Positions 30,601 through 39,762 of a stretch of 64,000 nt of DNA are shown here, piece by piece. The position numbers were made by a program, and so were the translations under genes. Source of the stretch: Amyelois transitella (lineage: Eukaryota > Arthropoda > Insecta > Lepidoptera > Pyralidae); contig NC_083512.1 in the NCBI RefSeq assembly GCF_032362555.1, positions 6,002,001 to 6,066,000 on the forward strand. Direction: 5' to 3'. The stretch's first letter is position 1. Every line of letters begins with the position of its first letter. The notes below the pieces were generated by a model. That model worked only from the letters and a program-made list of their open reading frames with translations. It had not been told where the DNA came from and made no database searches.

Positions 30601-33071
30601 TATAGTTCGTGGTTCCGAAACCTCTCCTCTACGTATTTTATAATTAGGTTTTTCTCTTTTAACACGTTCACTCAACAACACTTTGACCGGTTGAATTGTT
30701 CTTCTGCGTTTCTTCCATAACTTCAAATTACCCGATCTGCCCCACAAAATATCCTGATGGCACTTCAAACGCTTTAAAATCACCGTCTGAATAGTGTGAA
30801 AACTTTTTGCGACACTATTTTCGTTGACTGACACATCACTTTCACTGTTAGAGTCATTTAAGTTGTAACACTGCATCACCGACAGCAAGATAAAGATGAG
30901 TTGTATTGTTTTGGACATATTTGCGGGATCGTGCGGAAACTTTGAGCGTGCAATTAGCCCGGGCACGACCGCGCGCGTCGGTTTCTGAGACAAAATGTTT
31001 GTCGTGTGCTGTGTAGCTCGGAGCGGACCCGGCCTGGCCACGACGCCGGCGGTAACTCCACCACAAATGTACTTACCTAAGTAGTTAATTGCCTAATGAT
31101 ATCAAAAACATAATGTCCTTTTGTAAACAGTATGGTTTGAAATGTTAACAGATCTTATCATTTAAAATGGAAAGAATTGAAAAACATTCACTGTTCTGGT
31201 AAATTTATCCATAAGAGATTTAATGTGAATACCAAAACCTTAAGAAAATAATTTTAAGACATCAGGAGTGGATTGTTCTATCGATATATGATTTCCGTAA
31301 TGATGTATTTTTTTCAATGTTGAATTTAAGGTTATTTGATTTTGACATGCTTTGGTCGTATAAAATATTCACTGTCCTTTCACAAAGACCAAGTTAGGAA
31401 ATACAAAAAAAAAATAATATTACATCACAGTAGGTGTAAAATAACAAATTCAAAATGTCTGTTTAAATTTGCGTGCTCGTATACCTTCAGTTTCATGAGA
31501 TTCATTTGGAAAGCTATAGACGATGACACACATGTCATCTACAAAATGTGTCACATATAACATTAGCCAAAGTTATTTTGGTCTGTAACGTAACAGCTAC
31601 TTTAATTAGCATCAATACAAGACCTATACCTATATAAGATATAAGTAGGCAAATATAAATAAATCATAATATCAAGTTTTTAGTGCCATTCTTTTAGGCG
31701 ATGGGCTAACAACCTGTCACTATTTAAATCTCAATTAAATAATTAAGCCAAACAGCTGAACGTGGCCTATCAGTCTTTTCAAGACTGTTGGCACTGTCTA
31801 CCTCGAAAGGGATATGGACGTGATTATATGTATGTACGTCTTTATTTCTTATGGGGAAGACAGACCTATCGGTTTTGAAGAATGAAAGGCTACGTTATAC
31901 TGTAAAGATTAATGATGGAATTGAGATTTAAATAGTGACACGTTCCAGGGAAATCCCAGGTATATTCACTTTTAAAACATAACAAAAATAACACATAATC
32001 TTTGTATTTACTATATAACCACTTCTATTTTATTTTTTATTCATTTCGTTACGAAGTCAAAATATTTTCTTTGGGCTGTGTCATCAATTTATTCACCTAC
32101 AAATAATATAATTAAGTTATTTCAAGAATTATATGAATTCACCAAACGATAAATTAGTTAATAGGAGTAATTACGATAAAGTGTTTGTATTTTTTAGCTA
32201 TCTGGCTCTTTAGTCAGTTGTAAATCATAAGTCAATATAATTAATTACCATGGCGTGTTTTTGAGAAAAATTGGTTCCATTACTTAATATACATCGACTT
32301 AGATATTTTTTTTCAAGTCACATATAATCAGGCTAATAATAATAGAAAGTTCACAAATTTAATACCATAGAATGCATAAATATGTTAAAATGAAACCAAT
32401 AAAATGAGCAATTTAGTGAGTATTTATCGAAAAGTAAATTAATCATCCACTTCAAAGGGCGCAACATTATTAGCGGTTTTCAACAATGTAGCAATCATCT
32501 GCTACCTTGACAAAGGAGACCCAATATAAGATCGTTTAAGAATTTAAATATTCATCTAAAGTTAATCTTACCTTAGATACATAAATAATACTATCACGTT
32601 TCCCCACGATCCGACTGTAGAGAATATGATGTACAAACCACCTAATAACTTTTGTGATGTCTCTGATGGTGGTTTAAAATGAAGCCAGTGTTCGTTAATC
32701 AGATCCAGGTAATCTTCCGTGAAGTATCCTGTATTAATCCAACTCTCTACAGGCCAGTGGCTTTTAAACTCCGCAAGTAATATCGCATGTCGGCTACTGG
32801 AGCAATTGCTACATTCTGAATTGTTTTTTGTTTCATTGAACGTGATTGGCGGCTCCCCCGGGGCCGCTTTGTTTGTTTCTACATCCTCTCTTTTCATTCG
32901 CATTCCGTGCGATGTATAGTTATATAAAAGACTTCTTTTAACATTTTCGTAAAAGCTTTTAGTTATTTTATTTTCCTTTGATTTTATTAGGGGTAATACC
33001 GTTACATTGATCATACAGAGAAAGTTAATACATATCATTGACATCAACAAATATAAAAAATATATTTTCAT
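23619..33071 (-). CDS. Rh7: Opsin, Rh7-like r-opsin with two alternative first exons
   Basis: A retinal-binding seven-helix receptor. Two shared exons (24749-24879 and 23619-24658) carry TM2-TM7 and a ~125-aa tail. Either of two first exons (32572-33071 or 30338-30918) supplies the N-terminus and TM1, giving 556 or 583 aa. In the 556-aa form: C212 and C292 form the disulfide, Y215 matches the TM3 Tyr of r-opsins, DRY is 236-238, E286 in VPEG matches the r-opsin counterion site, SWTPY lies in TM6, K411 in [10 protein letters not shown] is the Schiff-base lysine, and NPFIY closes TM7. The long N-terminus, melanopsin-like core and GGLTGT stretch point to Rh7 (the 'unclassified' insect opsin) rather than the UV, blue or long-wavelength visual opsins. 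Opsin identity is secure, the subgroup less so. The span covers both first exons. Confidence 0.88.
24749..24879 (-). CDS. Rh7: Opsin exon 2 (TM2)
   Basis: Encodes [20 protein letters not shown] and on through [10 protein letters not shown], i.e. ICL1, TM2 and ECL1. [17 protein letters not shown] is the classic opsin TM2 signature. The acceptor is TGTGTTTCAG|ATGCC and the donor AAACTG|GTATGC. It accepts phase-2 first exons, and both candidates fit. Confidence 0.92.
24880..30337. other. Opsin intron between exon 2 and first exon a
   Basis: A 5.5-kb AT-rich intron. Seen in it: a scrap of the GCCCGCGA...TCGTTCGCCG repeat near 25460, a 26-bp tandem duplication at 28344-28395, a CTACG-rich patch at 28130-28195, a GC-richer dispersed-repeat block near 28755-28925, and a GTGCCGTG-family scrap near 29090-29160. 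No nested gene was found. Confidence 0.45.
30338..30918 (-). CDS. Rh7: Opsin alternative first exon a
   Basis: Starts ATG at 30918 ([20 protein letters not shown], a signal-peptide-like leader). A ~115-residue N-terminus rich in Lys/Arg with KKRRR and VKREK follows, then the opsin-type block [17 protein letters not shown] and TM1 with GN in [15 protein letters not shown]. It ends CTTAG|GTATGT in phase 2, matching exon 2. A GC- and CpG-rich stretch (30930-31070) lies directly upstream, suggesting its own promoter. About half of the last ~66 residues match exon b by eye. Confidence 0.8.
30919..31070 (-). promoter_or_regulatory. CpG-rich sequence upstream of opsin first exon a
   Basis: Much richer in G+C and CpG (for example CCGCGCGCGTCGG, GACGCCGGCGG) than its surroundings and placed just 5' of the start codon, as expected for a 5' UTR or promoter. 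An open frame continues upstream without an ATG, so a longer leader from a non-ATG start is unlikely. Confidence 0.4.
31071..32571. other. Between opsin first exons a and b
   Basis: 1.5 kb of AT-rich DNA without a gene. It contains an inverted pair of GTGCCGTG-family fragments at 31690-31965. A TATA-like run was not placed with confidence. Confidence 0.45.
31690..31965. repeat. Inverted tail-to-tail pair of GTGCCGTG-family copies
   Basis: 31690-31835 is plus orientation (TTTTAGGCGATGGGCTAAC, AGCTGAACGTGGCCTATC, ATATGGACGTGATTATATG). 31836-31965 is minus orientation and more diverged (TGGGGAAGACAGACC, TAATGATGGAATTGAGATTT). They meet at the ATGTATGTA tails. Confidence 0.6.
32572..33071 (-). 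CDS. Rh7: Opsin alternative first exon b
   Basis: Starts ATG at 33071 with a strongly hydrophobic leader ([20 protein letters not shown]). The N-terminus that follows has sequons NVT, NYT, NET and NCS and a KRED dibasic site. After it come [17 protein letters not shown] and TM1 with [15 protein letters not shown]. It ends ATCTAAG|GTAAGA in phase 2, so it joins exon 2 exactly as exon a does. It is the outermost exon I could find for the gene. Confidence 0.82.
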
Positions 33072-36000
33072 GTTTCACTTAGCTTTGAAGGTTTTCAAGC
33101 GACCGCGTGCGTCTGGCAAGAAATCTGACGGAGTTTTAAGGTTCTTTGCTCAACAACGACAATCAACAGGACCCCCGGGACCAATTCCTAGCCAATACTT
33201 AAGTAGATTAAAAATTGATCAATTTCAGGAGAATCTGTGTACCTATATCGACGGTCATATAACTAGTTAATATATTGACGGATAGGACTTTTGAGGCATT
33301 TACGTCATTGTATCAAGGACAAATACTTGTGATAGTCATGGTCTTCTTAGTGTATACACTTGTTTATAAATACTTAATACGGTCTTGTTTTTTAATTCAA
33401 CTCAATTCTATCATTAAGCCAAATAGCCGAATGTGGCCTATCAGTCTTTTCAAGACCGTTGGCTCTGTCTATCCCACAAGGGATATAGACGTGACCATAT
33501 GTATATGAATGTTTGTATGCTTTTTTAATTTTTTAAGTCCCAACTTTACTTGACAACCCAAGTAACGTTGGATTTGAAAGTTTAATCATGTCCGAATCTT
33601 ACCTTTATTATACATGACTACCAAAAAAAAAATCTTAGGTATAGTGTATGGTAATAAGTTTTTAATTAATGATAAAGATCTATAGAATTTGATTGAAAAT
33701 ACTAAAAACTTATAAACAGGTTTGTATTTTCACCAAAAGTCTCGGTAAAAACAATTTTATTTGTTCATGATCAGTGCATTAGAAATCCCACAATATGCTG
33801 TGGGAAGCAGTGATTTTTAATAACGTCAGCCTGTAGTAAATGTAACTACATACTTGCACACAATCAAGTCTTGTCAGATTCAAAAAGTGATAGGTTGTTA
33901 GCCCATAGCCTAAAAGAATAATTCTAAGTTTATTAGCCTTTTTCTTGATTGAATTTTACAATCTACACCGGAATAGAATTAGCTGGCAGACTATGTTTTT
34001 CCATTGCTAATAGAATGGCATGGATGTTTGCACTAGATGAATATAAACTTATTATTCGTATGAATTCCAATGCATACCGTTCCTAAATTGTGGGACTGCC
34101 ATATTTCACAGCTAGTTGTGCATGGCAGCCTTCGTAGGGAGCCGTCTTTGACACTCTGAGATGCCATTACATCCGCTAGCGTCCACTCAATTTCCGTTTC
34201 GGTTCCGTTCGACTACTCTGCGGGTGCTATCGAACTTTATTTGAACAGGCTCATTGGCCTTCTTAACGCCGCCGTGTGTGCAGGAGAATAGAAACCCGAT
34301 CTTTTTAGATAGCCTCGATTATCTTTCGAAAGGGTAAACATAGATTTTAACTGTTCAATTAAATGAACATAAAAATATATTAGTTATGTTGGTTTTTTTA
34401 AACATAATTCATCAGTATTATTTCAAAGCCACGCTTATAAGTGTATCTCAATGTTCATTGTTTATAATCCAATTGGTACCCAAATTAAAAAGAACCATAA
34501 TTTTACATTTGAATCATCAATGTAGATCCGGTACCTGTCGAATTTTCTAACGTTATTTGAAATTTAAAATTTCATAAGCCATAGAAAATGCTTGCGTGTA
34601 GTATTCTAAAATACAGGGGCAGACTTCCAAAGAACCAGCAATAGGCTTGGGTGTGTGTTACCAGGCCAATGCGATCTTTTTTCCACTTGAAACAGTATCC
34701 AAGGATGAGGTATAATTAAAAGATTACATTAAAGATTTTCAACGGACGCCGTACCGATAAGTATTGTGAGGATTACGTAACATTTATTTAAAATGTATGT
34801 ATTTTAAAATATTGCATCGTTGCGTTAGAGTCAAATACCTAATTTACAAAATTTACTTTAAGAGAATTCCAACCAGTGTCATTTGTATATATTCTATACT
34901 AGCTGTGCCCGTGACTTCGTCCGCGTGGAATAGTTATTTTGAGCATCATTGAAGCCCTCAAAGATGAATAATTTACCCCGTTTTTTCTCATTTTCCATTA
35001 TTTCTTCGCTCCTTATTGTTGCAGCGTGATGTTATATAGCATAAAGCCTTATTCGATAAGTGGTCTATTCAACACAAAAATAACTTTTCAATTCGAACCA
35101 GTAGTTCCTGAGATTCATATTTATTTTTATAAATCTGATTTTTCGACTCTACCAAACAGTTAATTTATAACATTTCCGCCTTTTATTAAGTTTTGATTAA
35201 CAAAAGCATATGTACCCAAAACCATACGATTTCTGTTAAGATATAATTTTACATAGGAACTACCGTAAAAGACCGCAACAAAGGGGATTTACCAACAGAT
35301 AACTAACTTAATATATCTCTCAGTTCTATATCATTCTCCTCGTCTATTTACGTGCCCAATGTCGCAAGTTGCGTTTTAATTTAAACATTGCGAACATTGG
35401 AAATGTGCTCTTATGCCGAAGTGTTTAAGTGAAAGATTATATAACAGTGATAAAGTCGTATTGGTCCAATGTTATTTAGTCACCGCGCACGTCCGTTTTC
35501 ATAGGGGTAGAGAAATTGTGCCGTAACAATCTGAACTATGCCTCCAATCCATCCACTTCTTCGGGCGACTGAATAAGAAAACGTAAAAGTTACAAATGTT
35601 CAGTTAGATGTTATCTTTATTGATGGTATTTTTGATAACTTAGTTAAGTAATACTCGTTTTTTGCAAAATTACTAGTTCAGCATGAATGTAGGTAAATCT
35701 CTCAAGGTTAGAGTTAGTTAGTTTTTTTATTTTTTCTCTTTACTAGTTATCTACTGAACCAATCTTGTTGAAATTTTGCATATACTCGTATATAATTAAG
35801 AGTCTGGAAACTTTTTATCCCGGTAAAAACTTTAGTTCACGTAGAATTTGCGATAACCTGTATTCTTTTGTAGGTGGCGTTAAATATGGCACTATGAATA
35901 AATAATAATATTTTCTGCACCTAAGAATCCTGTTACATTCGATGTCGGAGCTAAGTCATTAACACTTGAATAGTAATACACCAAAAAATTTTTTAAACTT

Positions 36001-36562
36001 TTAAGCCGACACTGTTTTAATTTATTAATACATTTAAAAAGTAACTGAACTTTTAGATAATGTATTACCATATGGTATCATCATTCACGTCTGAAACAAA
36101 AAGAAAGCAAGGAAAAAAATATCAATTTTTTGATATTATCCGAAAAAGTTTACCAAGAAATATTGTAACAAGAAAACTTAAAGAATTCGGACGCGATCTT
36201 TTGGATGTCATAAGTTTTGAAAGTTCCTACGTCAGCTTAAAGAATGGCGTAAATGTAGGAAGTATGGGCGAGCGCGTAGAATTTGTTACTTTTGCTTTTC
36301 AGAGTAAAGATTGTAAGATATAGGTATATGGTTAGGAAGACAGTTTAGAGGAGATACGAATCATGCGTGGTAATAAGGTTATTATAGTTTAAGTTGCAGT
36401 TGGTAAAAAATCACCGAATGTTATGGGTACTTTCTTGTAGCAGACAGCGAAGAAACGAAAAGTTAAGTAAGAAAACCACTGTGTATAATGGTAAGTTAAC
36501 TAGTATATTTATTAATTAGGCGATTGCAAGTTTAAACTGTTTATAAATTTAAAACCACCACA
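33072..36562. other. Upstream of the opsin gene
   Basis: No gene recognised. It includes GTGCCGTG-family fragments (33409-33508 plus, 33884-33945 minus), a GC-richer block at 34090-34300, and a dispersed element starting TATACTAGCTGTGCCCGTG at 34893. An 87-codon plus-strand open frame (36060-36323) has no recognisable domain. Confidence 0.4.
34893..35130 (+). repeat. Dispersed lepidopteran repeat (CTAGCTGTGCCCGTGACTTC type)
   Basis: Begins CTAGCTGTGCCCGTGACTTC followed by GTCCGCGTGGAATAG and continues to AACCAGTAGTTCCTGAG. The same opening occurs at about 5752 and, decayed, at 25455. I cannot assign it to a class with confidence. Confidence 0.5.
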
Positions 36563-36832
36563 TACATACATACATACATATGGTCACGTCTATATTCCTT
36601 GCGGGGTAGACAGAGCCAATAGTCTTGAAAAGACTGAATGGCCACGTTCAGCTATTTGGCTTAATGATAGAATTGAGATTCAAATAGCGACAGGTTGCTA
36701 GCTCATCGCCTTAAAAAAGAATCCCAAGTTTGTAAGCTTATCTCTTAGTCGCCTTTTACGACATCCATGGGAAAGAGATGGAGTGGTCCTATTCTTTTTT
36801 GTATAGGTACCGGTAACCACACGGCACACGGT
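36563..36832 (-). repeat. GTGCCGTG-family repeat, full-length reference copy
   Basis: The best complete copy in the window. On the minus strand it starts GTGCCGTGTGGTTACCGG and passes AAAAAAGAATAGGACCACTC, CATGGATGTCGTAAAAGGCG, CAACCTGTCGCTATTTG and AAGACTATTGGCTCTGTC. It ends ATATAGACGTGACCATATG and (TATG)n. It is ~270 bp and non-coding, consistent with a SINE or LINE-3'-end family. Confidence 0.75.
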
Positions 36833-37995
36833 TAAAACCACCATCACCATAAAATCAAATTTTACTAAAGAAGATAAGACTTTTTTATGCTGCAATAATA
36901 GAATTATGAAAAACTGGGCGGACCGCGGACTTCTCTCCGGAGGAAGTAAGATATAAGACTTATTTTTTTAGGCATTGTAGTAACAATTTCAATTTGTTTC
37001 GATTATATTATATAAGTATTAAAAGTAATAACTATGTATATGTGCATAATACTGAGCTATTCACAACACACGCTTTATGAAACTTGTTCTCCCTATTGCT
37101 CCGAACCGTGGCTCGATGCCAAGGCACCTTTGCTGCTGCAGTATAGATTTTCGTGAAAGGACATTCTAGCCTTTTTAGAGAGAATTGCTTGGTAAGAATT
37201 GCATCTAAGGTTGAAAAGTTACTTCGAGTAATGTACTCAATTTTAAAGGATTTAAAAGGCTTTGTTTATCTACATAATATGAAGGGACTAAACGCCGTGT
37301 AGCTTTCGGCACTTTAGAATAAGACCACTCCATGTCTCCCCTCCCATTAATGTCGTGAACGGTGACTTAGGGAATAGGAATATTCGTCTAATGCAGCTTT
37401 TAACATGATCCAATTTGGTTTGGGTTAAGTATTCAGCAAAGGTTGCGCATCGTGAAAAAACCTGACTAACCCAATCTAGAATCATGTTCAAAATTGCACC
37501 CTGAACACCCTTTCCAAAAAGGTGAAAATGTAACTGGGATTAACGAAGAACAAAGAGTATTATCAAACTAATGATTTACTTAGAACATAAAATGATTAAG
37601 GAAAAGGTGCTTAAATACATTTATATAAGTACAATAACGCGGCTAAAATGTAAGATTGAATGCTTGCTAATTAATTATGTACTCATTCTTCCCTCAGCCC
37701 GCGACGGAAGTGTTCGTTTAGCGAAAGAAATTATCTCCGAGAGCACTTTACTATAATTGCTCCATGCCGAAGGATGCTTGTATTTAAATGGGGAGCCATT
37801 CACAACCCTCGCTTACCCCTGAACAGGTGAAATCTAAGAATATTAATTCGTGTCACGTCACACTCGTCAGCATAAATTAAATATTCAAATATTCCATCCG
37901 AGTATTTCTTTTTTTATCTGTTCTCAAGAATCATACTATACATTACAAATTATTATGAACAAAATTTGTGAACTTTTGTACCATATAAATCTGAA

Positions 37996-38275
37996 GTAAT
38001 CTCTAAGGTCCTGGTTTGAAGCCAGAAGTTAAAAATTGACACAGCTTGAGCTCTGCTTAGGCAGAAAATAATCTTCTATCGGATACTGACACTGCGCAGA
38101 TTTTACTCTACAGAGTGCAGTCTCTAAAATTTGTAGTAATCTCTAAGTTCCTGGATGGAAGCCAGAACTTAAAAACAGAACTTGAGGTCTGCTGAAGCAG
38201 ACAATGAACTTCTTTACCGGATACTGAGAACGAATACTGCGCAGATTGCATTCTATAGAATATGTCACTTTGTTC
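37996..38275 (+). repeat. Tandem duplication, ~140-bp unit
   Basis: Unit 1 starts GTAATCTCTAAGGTCCTGG at 37996. Unit 2 starts GTAATCTCTAAGTTCCTGG at 38136. Both contain AAGCCAGAA(G/C)TTAAAAA, CTTGAG, a CTGC...GCAGA pair, CGGATACTGA and ACTGCGCAGATT. The copies differ by many substitutions and small indels, so the duplication is not recent. Confidence 0.75.
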
Positions 38276-38699
38276 TATAGAACCGTTGAGCGTTATTTAT
38301 TATGTCTTATAACTTCAAGGTTAAATAGGAGTAATTAAATGTGATTGTACCTGTATGTAATCGAACACATCTAGAATTACCAAGGCGGAACTAATTTGAT
38401 AAATTAATCCTGTCAATTGGTTACCACTTGATCCTATTACGCTAATACTTCCAATTAGCGAGGTGTTTCCCACGAGTTGCTGAATTAATTTTCATATCTT
38501 GATAAACATGCGCCACCTACGCATATTTCGAAGAGTAATTATACGACTTGTATATGCCATAAATCGGAGAGCTTCGATGATCGAGGTTTTAACATAACTT
38601 AATTGAATGCGTAAGAATCCTATACAGAGGCCATGTACCAATAATTATTTTCCAAGTTATGTACAATTGAAAGATACCATGTTCTGCTCTATGGTGAAA

Positions 38700-38896
38700 G
38701 ATAACAATGCGAGGAAACCTGCACATTCAGAAAACTGGATGTGTAGCCATGAACCTATATAGTTTAGATTTCCGTGCAAGGCTGCGGAGATTAGAAGGGA
38801 GTTGCTTTGTTTAAAAACCTGACTCATCCACTCCCATGACCGTGGTCACAGGCTGAGGGGTGAGGTTGCAACCGGATTAACGCCAGAGAGATGACG
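38700..38896. repeat. Dispersed repeat fragment, related to 42535-42735
   Basis: Shares ACCTGCACATTCAG, a GGAGT(T/C)GCTTT phrase and a GACTCA(T/C)...AACTGGGA or AACCGGATTA ending with the block at 42535. Probably an old LINE-derived family; the class is not determined. Confidence 0.4.
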
Positions 38897-38942
38897 TATG
38901 TGATATATGTAGTATACACTTTATCTTGTTTTAAATGACATA

Positions 38943-39150
38943 ACATATAATTACGTCTATATGTTTTGCGGGGTTCAACAATCTTCAAAAGACTGAAAGA
39001 CCACGTTTAGCTGCTAGCCCATCGTCTAAAAGAGGAATTCTTAAGTTTATAAGCATGTCCATTAGTCGCCTTTTACGACATCCATGGGAAAGAGATGTGA
39101 GAGAGTGGTCCTATTCTTTTTTCCATTGGTGTCGGAAACCACACGGCACT
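38943..39150 (-). repeat. GTGCCGTG-family repeat, partial
   Basis: Minus-orientation copy from ATAATTACGTCTATATG to AAACCACACGGCAC, with an internal deletion of the central part. GTCGCCTTTTACGACATCCA is intact. Confidence 0.65.
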
Positions 39151-39600
39151 TGTCGATGGCATTTTTATCGGTAAAACATGAAATGTATTTGCGTTGAACC
39201 AATATATCACAGAATCTAGTTACTATGTTGCTTATGATGTAGGTATCATACCATTGTTAGCAAAGATATAGTTATTGCTTGCCTGCCAATATTTACATAT
39301 TCCTAGTTAATTGGCTACAGTAAACGTTTTCGGTCGTATACATAAATAGGTAGCTGGATGTTATAAGTTATCGCGTGACGGCTTCGCGTGTCTCTTCAGT
39401 ATGAATATAAGAGTTATCTAGTAATAGATTAAATATTTTTCCGTTATTCGTCAAGTACATACTTTGTTTGATTACTTTATCATATACAAAATGCTATTAC
39501 AATAAAGGGGTATGAAACGTTAGTAAATTAATTTTCAATTCAAATGAGAACATTATTAGTTGATATATTGAGTTGGAACAAATAGTTACTAGGTTTCTAC

Positions 39601-39762
39601 ATATCTTTAACTATTACGAGGCAGACAAACCAAACAGTATCAAAAATACTGTAGAATTACGATGAGCCAGATGGCTCAATGATGGAATCAATTAATTCAG
39701 ATAGTGACAGATTGTTAGCCCATCGTCTAAAAGAAAAATCTTAAGTTTATCAGCCTTTCACT
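39601..39762 (-). repeat. GTGCCGTG-family repeat, degenerate
   Basis: Minus-orientation fragment recognised by GGCAGACAAACC, ATGGCTCAATGATGGAAT, GATAGTGACAGATTGTTAGC and CCCATCGTCTAAAAG. Confidence 0.5.

Larger units (their letters stand above)
36833..38942. other. Intergenic, partly repetitive
   Basis: No gene found. It holds a ~140-bp diverged tandem duplication (37996-38275) and a dispersed-repeat block (38700-38896) resembling 42535-42735. The open frames seen here lack coding character. Confidence 0.4.

Noticed and set aside
30919..31066. Extension of opsin exon a upstream to a GTG or to an overlapping frame
   Set aside because: The extension would need a non-ATG start and is simply open because of the CpG-rich leader. 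The ATG at 30918 gives a proper leader peptide.
36060..36323. 87-codon plus-strand frame starting MYYHMVSSFTSETKRK
   Set aside because: It has a good ATG and a hydrophilic composition, but no recognisable domain, no splice context and AT-driven codons. Kept out for lack of support.
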